Source of the DNA: Pseudomonadota bacterium
GTDB lineage: Bacteria; Pseudomonadota; Alphaproteobacteria; Rhizobiales; Xanthobacteraceae
Length of the DNA: 62,941 nucleotides
Assembly: GCA_018971625.1 (NCBI GenBank)
Contig: JAGXAJ010000016.1
Coordinates: forward strand, 1 to 62,941
Reading direction: 5' to 3'
Within the stretch, counting starts at the first letter, position 1. Each line of letters starts with the position of its first letter. Of the stretch, positions 26,687 to 36,034 are shown in pieces. A program made the translations under genes and the position numbers. The notes below the pieces were generated by a model that did no database searches, was not told the origin of the DNA, and saw only the letters and a list, made by a program, of their open reading frames with translations.

Positions 26687-27163
26687 TCATACATGCCGAC
26701 CGGCGGTTTCCTTTGCCGGGTGGCGATCCACCAAAATGGCGTCCAATAGCTCCTTCAGATGTCCCTCGCCTGCCTCGTTACTGGTCTCTGCCGTCGCCGT
26801 GGCAATTCCGCGTCCGGGGCGGATGAAGTGATGATAGAAGCTGGCGAGGTCCATCTGCTGCTCTAAACTGCTGGCATCTCCCTCCTTGCCGTTGGCACGG
26901 GGACCGGCTTCGTCTTCGACGCTGACCGTCAGGCTCCAGTCGCTTGAGTGAGCAGGTCTCACTTCCAGCGTCGCGATCGTATCCACTTCGCTCAGGTCCT
27001 CGCGCTCTACGTCGCCCAAGTGGTATTCCGCGCGCGGAGGAATGTCGCAAACCTCGCTTACGCGTCGTGCATCAAACCGGAAGAGCGACGGGGTAGCTCC
27101 TTGTTCAGCCAAGAGCCACCTCACAATCTGCTCAGGATCGATATCGATCGGATAGGTTGCCAC
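26687..27163 (-). CDS. Hypothetical acidic protein downstream of hsp20
   Basis: 158 aa from GTG at 27163, chosen because AGAGGAGG lies 7 nt upstream; a longer open frame to 27211 lacks a ribosome site. Acidic, with an alternating-strand look (TIATLEVRPAHSSDWSLTVS) and a C-terminal helical part (LEQQMDLASFYHHFIRPGRG). No family recognised. It lies 63 nt downstream of hsp20 on the same strand, so it is probably cotranscribed and low-oxygen induced. Confidence 0.65.
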   Translation of the reverse strand: MATYPIDIDPEQIVRWLLAEQGATPSLFRFDARRVSEVCDIPPRAEYHLGDVEREDLSEVDTIATLEVRPAHSSDWSLTVSVEDEAGPRANGKEGDASSLEQQMDLASFYHHFIRPGRGIATATAETSNEAGEGHLKELLDAILVDRHPAKETAGRHV

Positions 27164-27226
27164 CAGCCAACCTCCTCTGATTTTCCGTGGGGCCAGCTGC
27201 GCAAGCCCCACGGTCGATTTCGGAAG

Positions 27227-27748
27227 TCAAGCCGCCTTGACCTCGATCTTCTTTGCGGGCTTCTGCGCTTCCGCCGTCTTCGGCAGCGTCACCTTGAGCA
27301 CGCCGTTCTTGAATGTCGCCTCGATCTTGTCGGCATCGACGCCTTCGGGCAGGCCAAAATAGCGCTCGAACGAGCCGTAACGGCGCTCAGAGACGTAGTA
27401 GTCCTTTTTCTTCTCTTCCGTCTCTTCTTTCTTTTCGCCCTTGATGGTGATCCCGCCATCAGACACATTCACCTCGATATTCTTTTGATCGATCCCAGGC
27501 AGTTCGGCAGTGATCTCGTAGGCCTTGTCGGTTTCAGTGACGTCGGCTGCCGGGCTGGCGGCAAACTTCCGGGCCCAACCCTTCTCAGCTCCGGCGAGCG
27601 AGCGGAACGGACGCCGCCAGAAATCGTCACCGAAATCGTTGAACAGCCGATCGACTTCGTTTTTGAGCGCCTCGAATGGACGCCAATCTCCAAAAAGGGC
27701 CGTCTCGCTGGGCTTCTTCGTAATGGGGAGTTTGGTCTCAGTTGCCAT
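27227..27748 (-). CDS. Hsp20/alpha-crystallin small heat-shock protein
   Basis: 173 aa from ATG at 27748 with AAGGAG 8 nt upstream. The alpha-crystallin domain covers residues about 68-165: YEITAELPGIDQKNIEVNVS, DGGITIKGEKKEE, the family signature YGSFERYFGLPEGVDADKIE, FKNGVLKVTLPK. An N-terminal arm of about 65 residues contains WRPFEALKNEVDRLFNDFGD. ATP-independent holdase that prevents aggregation. FixK operator 58 nt upstream; no ROSE-type thermosensor leader was apparent. Confidence 0.95.
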   Translation of the reverse strand: MATETKLPITKKPSETALFGDWRPFEALKNEVDRLFNDFGDDFWRRPFRSLAGAEKGWARKFAASPAADVTETDKAYEITAELPGIDQKNIEVNVSDGGITIKGEKKEETEEKKKDYYVSERRYGSFERYFGLPEGVDADKIEATFKNGVLKVTLPKTAEAQKPAKKIEVKAA

Positions 27749-27806
27749 GGTCAATTCTCCTTTCTGGTTGGAGCCTCTTCAGTTAGCGAAACCGCGGAAC
27801 GCCGGC

Positions 27807-27820
27807 TTGATTTGTCTCAA
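27807..27820. promoter_or_regulatory. FixK/FNR-type operator upstream of hsp20
   Basis: TTGATTTGTCTCAA, TTGA-N6-TCAA, 58 nt before the hsp20 ATG at 27748. Confidence 0.78.
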
Positions 27821-27871
27821 CTTGAGCGGCGAATACGAGCGTGCTGCGGAACGAGACATCCCGGATGCCTT

Positions 27872-28132
27872 TCAACCCGCGCGCTGCGCCTCGTCCTCGT
27901 CGTCCGACGTCAGCACGTCGACGATTTCAGCCACTACGCCACTCAAGGGTTCGCCAGCACCGAAGATGTCGCGATCTCCCGACAGCCATGTGGCCGCCTC
28001 TTCGAGGTCGCGAATCGTCGGCCGGAGGTGTACGATTTCGAGCAGGTCGCTCTCGTTGAGAGCGCCAAGCATCGCTCTGATATCTTCAGCCGATGCGGAG
28101 GCTATGTCGGAACTGGTCATGTGGTTGGACAT
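27872..28132 (-). CDS. Hypothetical small acidic protein
   Basis: 86 aa, acidic, mostly helical: DIRAMLGALNESDLLEIVHL then LEEAATWLSGDRDIFGAGEP and a tail rich in Asp/Glu. No family recognised. Codon use looks like neighbouring real genes. It lies 120 nt upstream of hsp20 on the same strand but before the hsp20 operator, so it has its own promoter, not identified. Confidence 0.6.
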   Translation of the reverse strand: MSNHMTSSDIASASAEDIRAMLGALNESDLLEIVHLRPTIRDLEEAATWLSGDRDIFGAGEPLSGVVAEIVDVLTSDDEDEAQRAG

Positions 28133-29069
28133 CGGTCAGCCTCACCTACCGATTGCGGGAAGCGCACATCACTCAATCGGCGGAATTGTACCGATCAAAT
28201 GAAGGATCCGTGCCGTCCCACGGGACGAAAGCGAGGTCTCCCTCGGGATAAGCCGCCGGGACGATCACGGATCCTGCCGCCCGCGCTTCGTCGGCAGAAG
28301 GGTTCCTCGCTTAAGCAAATCCACGCCCGTAGACGCTTCAATGCCGTGCTTCACCATTCTTGCCTCTGTGCGAACGGTTTTAAATTAACTCACGAAATCA
28401 GGCTATGTGGATTGATTTGAATCAAGAAACGAAGCACGTGCCACAATCCGAGTTCCAGCAAGGACGAAATCCCAATCGTTGATCTGGGTCAGTGCGCGCG
28501 GCCTAATTGGCCGCTGCATACGACATCCTGTCGGATTTCGCGACACTGAACCATGTCGAAAAGTGCGCGACCGTGCCATTCAAACAAAGCCAAGCTGGAA
28601 GGCGTGATGATGGTTTCCAACGAACTGGGTAATCCAGCATCGAAGCCCTAAAAGGGCACATCTCGCTGCGCCATTTTACCTCGCGGTCGATCGACAGTTG
28701 AAATCGGAATACGACAGTACCATCAAGCCGAGAATGCGGCATTCGCGATAATAGGCATTATCCAAGGTTGCTTGTCACTGTGTACGAAGCGAAGTCGCGT
28801 CGGCACATGGTGATTGAGCAACCAAAATCGATTGCGTTGAATGGGACGCCTACGTTTGCCGACCGGAAAGCCACGCCGTAGTGCGCTATCGTGCTTCCAC
28901 GACGAGGCATTGACTTGCACGTGCTCCGGACGCGTTCACAACAATAGGCAAAGCGATGCCGTCAACCTTTAAGCTTCGGATTCGAGACGTCCGCACCTGA
29001 AAAAAGCTCAGCGGAGAAGGAGAATTGGAATCTGTGAGAACACCGGCGGTTCCGTGAGCAGTTTGCGGC
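28133..29069. other. Gene-poor stretch with an orphan FixK site and a coding relic
   Basis: 937 bases without an intact gene. On the minus strand, about 28178-28300 translates as SADEARAAGSVIVPAAYPEG followed by DLAFVPWDGTDPSFDRYNSA and a stop. This is protein-like but has no start codon, with a stop just upstream at about 28313. The operator at 28412 points at this relic, suggesting a lost FixK-regulated gene. Nothing is recognisable from 28500 to 29069. Confidence 0.5.
28412..28425. promoter_or_regulatory. FixK/FNR-type operator without an intact target
   Basis: TTGATTTGAATCAA, perfect TTGA-N6-TCAA. No intact gene starts within 250 nt on either side. A second near-match (TTGATCTGGGTCAG) lies at 28479-28492. 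Confidence 0.75.
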
Positions 29070-29765
29070 TCATGACCAAAAGCGCCCTTTCATGGAAGCG
29101 GGCAACAAGAGATTGCCTTCACGGAACGCTACTTCTCCGAGGGAGTTGGCAACCCCCGCTATCCTTGCTCTTTCGAGCGCAGTCGACAAACACAGGGTTG
29201 GCTGTGAGGGAATCAGGCAAAGTTGTTCCTTGCTGGACGCGGCAACAGCAAGCGCGGCGAGAATGCCAGGGTCGTCTGGTCCGCTCGCAACCGCTATGAT
29301 CGGTCCTGGCCGCCGCTTGGCATGGGCTTGCACTAGCAGGATTGAGGATGTCGAATGGAATGCGGCCTCCAGCGACTTCAATGAATTGGTGAGTCGCTCG
29401 TTCGATCGCACTATTCGGTTCGATCACAGCGATGATGTCTTCGATACCGGCTTCCCGCAGGGCCGTCCCCAACTCCGAGCTGAATAACAGCCTCTTACGA
29501 TGGCGGCTGCCTTTTTCCAGAAACAAACGCTCGGCTTCTACGCGCAGCGAAGGCGACTTCGCGCGCGAGTGGCCCGGGATTGAGGGGTTGCCAGCATCCG
29601 GCCCGAAACTCGCGCGCATTGGGCATTTCGGATAGGCTGCTCAAGTTTACGTCATCGACATAGGTACCAACGAGATCCACACCGAACAGGTCCGCGAGCT
29701 CGGCAATGAGTCCACCGCTGCGTAATCCCGCCTGTTGTGCGGCAGAGTCAGTAGCATCCGTCTGA
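29070..29765 (-). pseudogene. Usp-like stress protein relic
   Basis: Minus-strand pieces in three frames give, in order, GGLIAELADLFGVDLVGTYV, NLSSLSEMPNAREFRAG, LFSSELGTALREAGIEDIIA, GRIPFDILNP and PGPIIAVASGPDDPGILAAL. The alternation of strand and helix and the domain order resemble a two-domain Usp-type protein, but the nucleotide motif is not found, so the family call is tentative. At least three frameshifts. It lies immediately downstream of the lon-like relic. Confidence 0.5.
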
Positions 29766-29774
29766 AATCAGGTC

Positions 29775-32045
29775 TCACCTTTGATCATGGGAAAATGCTT
29801 TTCTTGCCTGTTCGAGCGCGCGAGCGAATGTCCGGAGACGAGCCTCAATCAGGCCGTTCATGCTCTCACCAGGGTAGGTCCCGTCTGATCCTCGCCGTCC
29901 GGCCGCACGTCCGGTGAGCAACGCAATGCCCTCAGCCCTCATCGATTGTGACGATCGGATAGATTGCGAAACGTCCCGCGGCGCAGGCGTCAATGACATC
30001 CTGTCGCAACATCAGATGCCCGAACATTTGATTTCGGTATCAGCACGCCCTGGCTGCCCGATAGTCCGCGCGCTGTGCAAACTTCAAAAAAGCCTTCGAT
30101 CTTCTCGTTAACGCCGCCGATGGCCTGCACTTCGTCGTGTTGATTGACCGACCCGGTGACGGCGAGACCCTGCCGCAAGGGAATATCTGCGAGCGCAGAC
30201 ATGAGGGCATAAAGCTCGGCAGAAGACGCGCTGTCTCCCTCGACTCCGCCATAGGACTGCTCGAAGACGAGGCTTGCAAACAGCGACATTGGCGTGTCAA
30301 GCGCATAGCGGCCCGCAAGAAATCCGGACAATATCAGCACACCCTTCGAATGGATGGGACCGCCGAGCTCGACCTCCCGCTCGATATCAACGACCTTCCC
30401 CGCGCCGGGGCGAACTCGACGTGTAATACGGGTCGGCCGGCCGAACCGAAAACCGCTCAACTCAAGAACGCTCAGTCCGTTGACCTGGCCGGTCTTGTTG
30501 CCCGTCGTGTCGATCAGCGAGATGTCGTGCAGGATCGCATCCTGAGACCGATCCCTGATGCGCGACATTCTCGTGACGTTTTCGTCCAATGCACGCTGGA
30601 CGTCGCTACGTGCGGTGATTTCGTGTTTTGCCTTACTCGCCCAGAAATCGGCTTCGGCGAGAAGACCCTTCAGTCGATCGGTCAGCAGTGTGAGCTTGCC
30701 GGAGTCGTCGGCCAAGCGCGCCGCGTGCTCAAGCACGAGCGCTACGCCATCGCAGTCGAGGGGCTTGAGCTGCTCCTGCACGAGCAGGGAGCTGATCAGC
30801 CGCGCATAGGTCGCTTCGCTTTCCGCCGTGCGATCAACGTCGTCCTCAAAGTCGGCCAGCACCTTGAAGAACTCGCCTATTTCGGGATCGTAGGCGGAAA
30901 GAAGGTAGTACAGCAGCCGGTCGCCGAAGACGATGACTTTAATGTCGAGTGGAATGGTGGCTCAAGGGAGACGGTACTGGTCAACCCGACAAAACGCGCG
31001 ACATCCTCGACCCTGATCTCACGCTGCCGGAGCATGCGTTTCAATGCCGGCCAGCTGAAGGGTTCACTCAGTAGATGCCGGGCGTCCAACAGCAGAAAGC
31101 CGCCATTGGCCCGGTGCATTGCTCCCCCTTTGACCAGCCGAAAGTTCGTGACCAAGGCGCCATGCTGCGAGACGTATTCGACGGAGCCTACGAGGTTGGC
31201 GAGAGTCGGGTGAAGCTCGCGCACGATCGGTATCGGACTGTCCTTCGCGCTCTGACTGACGAGCACGTTGACATGATAGCGGTCTACCGTATTGGTGAGC
31301 ACTGCGCCAAAGATGGCACCCAATTCGCCCTGGGGCTTTGCCAGGAACAGCGCAGTATTGTCGATCAAGTCGGCACGCACTGTGCTCAGATATTTTTCGA
31401 CCTGGGAAACGTCGGAAAACCGGCGCTTGGCCTCATTGATGTTCTGGTCGATCGCCACCAATGCGGTTTGCCTGTCAAGCTGCTGAACTTCGTCGCGATG
31501 TTCCCTTTCCCACAGAGGTATCTGCCGGACGATCTGTTCGAGCTCGCTCTGCAACGTTTCAATCGTCTTTTCGGCCGCCCTGCGATCGTCCTCCGGCCAG
31601 GCATTGAACTCATCCGGGGGGACAGCCTTGCCGTCGCGCACCGGGGCGATCAGGAATCCCATCGGGGTCCGCAACAAGGCCATGTTCGCGTCTGCGGCCT
31701 TCTCATTCAGCTTGGTGAAAGCCTCGCACTGTTTGGCCTGAAACTTCTGATCGATTGCCGCGTGACGCGCCTGATAATCCTCGCTTTCGAAAAGCGCTGG
31801 CAATGCGATCCTTAGATCTTCGATCACTTGCTGCATTGTGTCGCGGAGCGCAATTGCTCTTCCGGGTGGAAGTTGAATGGCGGTTGGCCGGCGCGAATCG
31901 TCAAAATTGTTGACGTAAACCCAATCACTCGGCGCAGGTCGATCCCATCGCTCGCCTCTGAGCATGGAGTCGACGACCTCCTGCATGCGACTGCCCGTAG
32001 AGCCGATCACGAAGAGGTTGAAGCCCGATTTTCGAATTCGCGTAC
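29775..32045 (-). pseudogene. Lon-like AAA protease (COG1067 type), frameshifted
   Basis: About 750 residues over four frames. The N-terminal AAA part has SGFNLFVIGSTGSRMQEVVD and RPTAIQLPPGRAIALRDTMQ. The middle has QTALVAIDQNINEAKRRFSD and GALVTNFRLVKGGAMHRANG. The Lon protease domain has the catalytic Ser in EGDSASSAELYALMSALADI and Lys in GGVNEKIEGFFEVC. The C-terminus is GIALLTGRAAGRRGSDGTYP. Shifts lie near 30890, 30010 and 29945. The first ~80 residues are missing, and the gene runs straight out of an usp gene at about 32045, so a deletion fused the two. It cannot make a full protease. Confidence 0.85.
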
Positions 32046-32456
32046 CGAACTGCAGGGCGCCAGTTTTTGCGACACACTGCCGAGCAGCAATCCGGCCAAC
32101 TGACCGCGCCCCCTGCGTCCCACCACGATCGCATTGAACTTCTCCTCTGCGATCGCATTGATGATCGCTTCTGCCGGATCGCCCCAGCGCAGCAACGTTC
32201 TGGCGGGTTTGCCGGCCGCGCGATCGACTCGCCTGCGGGCCTCGGCCAGGAGCTGTTCCGCGAAAACTTCCCAGGCGTCCGTCCCTTCGCCCTCCGCGCG
32301 TCTGAATTCCGCGAGCTCCCGGCCGGTCAGTGCCACTCCGACCGTTATCATGGCGAGAGAACCGCCAGCCGCTTTCGTCATTGCGACATCGAGTGCACGC
32401 CAACCACCCTGCGATCCATCGATCGCAGCAAGCAAGTTCGTGAACTGAACCGGCAT
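32007..32456 (-). CDS. Single-domain universal stress protein with altered C-terminus
   Basis: 149 aa. Begins MPVQFTNLLAAIDGSQGGWR; the ATP motif GRRGRGQLAGLLLGSVS is complete. Normal Usp proteins end about 12 residues later with a VVIVP-like strand. Here the end is PCSSVREFENRASTSS, read out of frame from the lon-like relic that overlaps it. The last strand of the fold is therefore lost, and stability is doubtful. It starts 54 nt from the divergent FixK operator at 32511. Confidence 0.75.
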   Translation of the reverse strand: MPVQFTNLLAAIDGSQGGWRALDVAMTKAAGGSLAMITVGVALTGRELAEFRRAEGEGTDAWEVFAEQLLAEARRRVDRAAGKPARTLLRWGDPAEAIINAIAEEKFNAIVVGRRGRGQLAGLLLGSVSQKLAPCSSVREFENRASTSS

Positions 32457-32510
32457 TGTTCCCTCCGCGCCAGATACTAACGATTAAATCAATGTCACGG
32501 GTGGCTAAGA

Positions 32511-32524
32511 TTGATCTTGGTCAA
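32511..32524. promoter_or_regulatory. Bidirectional FixK/FNR-type operator (usp / hpf)
   Basis: TTGATCTTGGTCAA, perfect TTGA-N6-TCAA, 54 nt from the usp start (32456, minus) and 49 nt from the HPF start (32574, plus). It can serve both. Confidence 0.86.
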
Positions 32525-32573
32525 AGCCGGCGCCTCGCAGCGTGGTCGGATAGCCGCAAAATCGGAGACGGTT

Positions 32574-33140
32574 ATGCAAACGCCAGCCCAGATCGAATTT
32601 GAAGGTGTCCAGAGTACGCCGCAACTTCAAGCGGCGATCGATCAGCACATCGCAGAGCTCGAGAGCCGATTCGGCCGGGTTACTGCTGGCCGCGTCGTGG
32701 TGAAAGGGCCCGGCGATCGCCACCAGAGCGGTGGTCAGTACCAGGTGAGCATTCGGCTGGCGCTTCCGGACGGTCGCGAGGTCAACATTGGGCGCACGCC
32801 GAAGCAGGACGAACGTTATGGCGATCTGACCTTCGCCGTCGACAACGCGTTCAAGCGCGCCCGCAGGCAATTGCAGGATCGGGCGCGCCTCATGCGCGGT
32901 CAGACCAAGCAGCATGAAAATCAGCCTATCGGAACTGTCTTGCGGATCGATCCCAGCGGCGAATTTGGCTTTCTGCAAGCCGTCGACGGTCGGGAGATCT
33001 ATTTCAACAGCAATAGCGTCCTTGGCGGCGCGTCTAAAATCGCTGTGGGCATGCGCGTCAGCTATGCCGAGGAGATGGGCGAGAAGGGGCCCCAGGCGAG
33101 CACCGTCAAAATGCTCGGCAAACACGGCCTGCGCGCATAA
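32574..33140 (+). CDS. Ribosome hibernation factor fused to a cold-shock domain
   Basis: 188 aa. Residues 1-115 are an HPF/RaiA-type fold (IEFEGVQSTPQLQAAIDQHI, HQSGGQYQVSIRLALPDGRE, DLTFAVDNAFKRARRQLQDR). Residues 119-182 are an OB-fold cold-shock domain (GTVLRIDPSGEFGFLQAVDG, EIYFNSNSVL, GMRVSYAEE). HPF domains dock in the decoding centre and inactivate 70S ribosomes; the CSD may bind RNA. The usual long-HPF C-terminal dimerisation domain is replaced by the CSD. First gene of the plus-strand 32.5-34.2 kb unit; prs follows after 15 nt. Confidence 0.9.
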   Translation: MQTPAQIEFEGVQSTPQLQAAIDQHIAELESRFGRVTAGRVVVKGPGDRHQSGGQYQVSIRLALPDGREVNIGRTPKQDERYGDLTFAVDNAFKRARRQLQDRARLMRGQTKQHENQPIGTVLRIDPSGEFGFLQAVDGREIYFNSNSVLGGASKIAVGMRVSYAEEMGEKGPQASTVKMLGKHGLRA

Positions 33141-33155
33141 GCGAAAGGAGCGAAG

Positions 33156-34184
33156 ATGACCGCGACCTTCAGGACCTGGTCGCCCGCACATTCGGCAGTG
33201 GAGCGGCTGCGCGTGTTCGCGCTGCATGGCACGGACGTGCTGGGCGGGGAAATCGCAAGATCGCTTGGATGCGAGTTGTCCTTGCTCGAGGAACGGACCT
33301 TCGAGGACGGTGAGCACAAGATACGACCGCTTGAGCCAGTCGCCGGCTGCGACGTTTACGTCGTGCACAGCCTTCATGGTGGACCAGAGGAGAGCCCAAA
33401 CGACAAGCTGTGTCGAATGCTGTTTTTCGTCGGTGCCTTGAAGGACGCCGGCGCGGCCCGGGTGACGGCAATCACGCCCTATCTATGCTATGCGCGAAAG
33501 GATCGCCGGACGAAGGCTCAGGACCCCGTCACAATTCGTTACCTGGCAGCCATGTTCGAAGCAGCCGGGGTCGATGCCATCGTTACGCTCGAGGTTCATA
33601 ACGAGTCGGCGTTCGAAAATGCCTTTCGATGTCCGTCGGTTGCGCTCAGCGCGGCGCCGCTGCTGATCGACAAGATAAGGAGCATTGCAGGGGGTCGGTC
33701 GATTTGTGTCGTGTCGCCGGATCTTGGGGGCGGGAAGCGGGCAGACCTTTTACGAGAGGCGCTTGAAAAGGTCGCTGGCCGGCCGATCGGCAAGGCGTTT
33801 GTCGAGAAGCATCGGAGCTCCGGAGTTGTGTCAGGCGATCTATTCGCAGGCGAGGTAGTAAACGCGCTCTGTGTTGTGGTCGACGATCTCGTAAGCACGG
33901 GAGGCACCCTGGTGCGGGCAGCGAAAACCGCGCGTGCCCATGGCGCTAGCGGGGTCATTGCCTGCGTTGCCCACGGCCTCTTCATGCCTGGCTCCGAAAG
34001 CGCGCTTGCGGATTTTTCGATCGATCGCATCATTGCGACCGACAGCGTGCCGCCCTTCAGACTTCCTCACGGGCCCGTGCTCGCCAAACTCGAAACTGTT
34101 CCGGCGGCGCCTCTCTTCGCGGAGACGATACGCCGGCTGCACCACCACGAGACGCTCGCCGATCTCTTGCTGTATCAATCTTGA
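33156..34184 (+). CDS. prs: Ribose-phosphate pyrophosphokinase paralogue
   Basis: 342 aa. ATP/flexible loop ITPYLCYARKDRRTKAQDPV, the HN motif EVHNESAFENAF, VVSPDLGGGKRADLL and the PRPP loop VVVDDLVSTGGTLVRAA. It makes 5-phosphoribosyl 1-pyrophosphate from ribose 5-phosphate and ATP. Divergent from housekeeping Prs (for example ARKDRRTKAQDP for the usual RQDRK), so likely a second copy dedicated to this island. It would feed PRPP to the phosphoribosyltransferases at 35348 and 36035. Converges with, and overlaps by 10 nt, the kinase-like gene on the other strand. Confidence 0.92.
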   Translation: MTATFRTWSPAHSAVERLRVFALHGTDVLGGEIARSLGCELSLLEERTFEDGEHKIRPLEPVAGCDVYVVHSLHGGPEESPNDKLCRMLFFVGALKDAGAARVTAITPYLCYARKDRRTKAQDPVTIRYLAAMFEAAGVDAIVTLEVHNESAFENAFRCPSVALSAAPLLIDKIRSIAGGRSICVVSPDLGGGKRADLLREALEKVAGRPIGKAFVEKHRSSGVVSGDLFAGEVVNALCVVVDDLVSTGGTLVRAAKTARAHGASGVIACVAHGLFMPGSESALADFSIDRIIATDSVPPFRLPHGPVLAKLETVPAAPLFAETIRRLHHHETLADLLLYQS

Positions 34185-35245
34185 CGTAGCAACAGGCGTT
34201 CGAGCCGGCTAGCGTCCGCCCGTGCGATCGCAAGATAGGTGCGCGCAAGTCGTGGCCATTTTTCGGGCGTGCGCGGGTGGGCGTCGATCAAATGCGCAAT
34301 GGACAGGCGTGCGCGCAACAACGCTCTATTGATGCGATAGAATAGAAACAGGCCGCTCGCGGGATTGTCGCCGAGAAAGACCGCAAGGCGACACCGCAGC
34401 GCCTCGCCAACCCATCGCCCTCCCAGACGCTCGCATTCGAGATGCAGGAATGCGACTTCGTCCAAGGCATCGAGCGTCCGCAGGCGGGCGTTGAACTCCA
34501 GGCAATCGATGATCGGAAATGGTGCGCTCAACCAGATGTGTTCGGGTCGAAGGTCGCCATGCGAGTCAAGGATGAACCGGCGATGGATCCGTTCAGCGAG
34601 GATTTCGCGGCTTTGCTGCACAAAGCGATGCTGGACATTGTCGATGTGCTCGATGGTGCCTCGATTGAGCTCGAATGCGGGATTGAGAAGAATCTGCCGA
34701 TCGACAGCAGCAGCCCTCTGCAGAGAGACCAGGTAGTTCTCAGGATTGATCGGGATACGGGAGGCGTGCGTATAGAATTGGCGCAAGTTGTTGGCCAACC
34801 TTTCGACCTCGGCGCGCGACACGTTGCGAGCCTTGAGGCGTGCCTCGAGCGTCTGGCTTTCATCGAGTCGGCGCATGACGACCAGCCAGTCGATGATGCG
34901 GCCGCCACCTCCGATGGCGTAACCGGCAGGCGTCATCGTCAGCGGTGCCATCCCGAGATAGACGTCCGGCGCCAGTCTGCGATTGAGGGACATTTCCGCC
35001 AGACAAGCGTCGGCGCGACGATCAAGCGTGGAAAAGTCGAGATAAGGGAACCGTACCGGCTTTTTGAGCTTATAGACGCGGTCGCCCGCCATGAAGACCC
35101 AGGACATGTGGGTTTCGCGCACGCTGACCGTTGTGGGCGCAGGAACGTAGCTATCCGAACGGCTCAGAAAACCGACTTTGGAAGCGAGGGCGATGGCGTC
35201 GTCCTCACCGTCCAAGCCGATTGGTTCGCTTTGCCGGTCGAGCAT
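34175..35245 (-). CDS. Aminoglycoside phosphotransferase-like kinase
   Basis: 356 aa from ATG at 35245. COG2187-type fold without the usual C-terminal P-loop half: HMSWVFMAGDRVYKLKKPVR (nucleotide-binding Lys), IDWLVVMRRLDES, catalytic HGDLRPEHIWL and the metal site PIIDCLEFNARLR. Substrate unknown; homologues are annotated as gluconate-kinase-like or APH-like. The frame is open far upstream to 36427, but that part is antisense to two real genes. The operator at 35280 is only 34 nt from this ATG, so a leaderless or slightly later start is possible. Confidence 0.82.
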   Translation of the reverse strand: MLDRQSEPIGLDGEDDAIALASKVGFLSRSDSYVPAPTTVSVRETHMSWVFMAGDRVYKLKKPVRFPYLDFSTLDRRADACLAEMSLNRRLAPDVYLGMAPLTMTPAGYAIGGGGRIIDWLVVMRRLDESQTLEARLKARNVSRAEVERLANNLRQFYTHASRIPINPENYLVSLQRAAAVDRQILLNPAFELNRGTIEHIDNVQHRFVQQSREILAERIHRRFILDSHGDLRPEHIWLSAPFPIIDCLEFNARLRTLDALDEVAFLHLECERLGGRWVGEALRCRLAVFLGDNPASGLFLFYRINRALLRARLSIAHLIDAHPRTPEKWPRLARTYLAIARADASRLERLLLRQD

Positions 35246-35279
35246 GCCCACTCTATGGCCAATTGGGCTTCCTCGCGGC

Positions 35280-35293
35280 TTGATGTCGATCAA
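35280..35293. promoter_or_regulatory. Bidirectional FixK/FNR-type operator (kinase / PRTase)
   Basis: TTGATGTCGATCAA, perfect TTGA-N6-TCAA, 54 nt before the PRTase ATG (35348, plus) and 34 nt before the kinase ATG (35245, minus). Confidence 0.86.
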
Positions 35294-35347
35294 CAACACT
35301 TCCGATGAGGTCGATAATGTTTGAAAATTTCGAGAGGTCGCTTCCAC

Positions 35348-36013
35348 ATGCTGTTTCAGAACCGAACCGATGCCGGCCGGCAGCTGGCGCGAGCGTTGAC
35401 GAAATACAAGAGTCGCCATCCTGTCATTCTGGCGCTGCCGCGGGGAGGTGTGCCGGTGGCCGCCGAAGTCGCCGCAGCGCTCGAAGCGCCCCTTGATCTT
35501 GTGCTCGTGCGCAAGATCGGGGTGCCAATGCAGCCGGAACTCGCCATGGGCGCCGTAACCGACGGTGGGCAGCCGGCAGTGGTTCAAAACACCGAGGTCA
35601 TCGAACTGTGCGGCATCAGCGAGCAGCAATTCGAAGCCGTCTGCGAGAAGGAGCTTGCCGAAATCGAGCATCGCCGCAACCGCTATCTCGGCGATCGGGA
35701 GCGCTCGGACGTTGCCGGGCAGGTCACAATCATTGTTGATGACGGCATTGCCACAGGCGCGACGACGCTTGCCGCCATCAAGGCCGTCCGAAGCCGCAAG
35801 CCCAAGGAACTGATACTCGCGGTGCCAGTGGCACCGCTCGAAACAGTCAATAGGCTGCATACCGAGGTCGATGCGATCGTCTGCCTCGACACGCCCGAAG
35901 AGCTCGATGCGATCGGCTATTTCTATCGCGATTTTCGCCAGGTCGATGACGAAGAAGTTGTCGCGATCTTGAAGCGTTTTCCCGCCAACCGCGTGTTGCA
36001 CGGCTCGGCTTGA
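35348..36013 (+). CDS. Phosphoribosyltransferase-fold protein
   Basis: 221 aa from ATG at 35348; an in-frame ATG at 35321 is too close to the operator. LPRGGVPVAAEVAAALEAPL near the N-terminus and the PRPP loop VTIIVDDGIATGATTLAAIK are diagnostic of type I PRTases of the COG1926 group. Natural substrate unknown; it may act on a nucleobase. It is followed after 21 nt by nicotinate phosphoribosyltransferase and then nicotinamidase, which points to nucleotide or NAD salvage. Confidence 0.9.
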   Translation: MLFQNRTDAGRQLARALTKYKSRHPVILALPRGGVPVAAEVAAALEAPLDLVLVRKIGVPMQPELAMGAVTDGGQPAVVQNTEVIELCGISEQQFEAVCEKELAEIEHRRNRYLGDRERSDVAGQVTIIVDDGIATGATTLAAIKAVRSRKPKELILAVPVAPLETVNRLHTEVDAIVCLDTPEELDAIGYFYRDFRQVDDEEVVAILKRFPANRVLHGSA

Positions 36014-36034
36014 AGAAACGGGGAGCGGCGGCCG

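Noticed and set aside
28204..28274. Inverted repeat GGATCCGTG / CACGGATCC as a possible terminator or regulatory hairpin
   Set aside because: The arms are over 50 nt apart, there is no T-run, and both fall within the coding-like relic.
26948..28420. A 490-aa plus-strand open frame
   Set aside because: Antisense to hsp20 and two small genes; GC-rich codon bias on the opposite strand produces such shadows.
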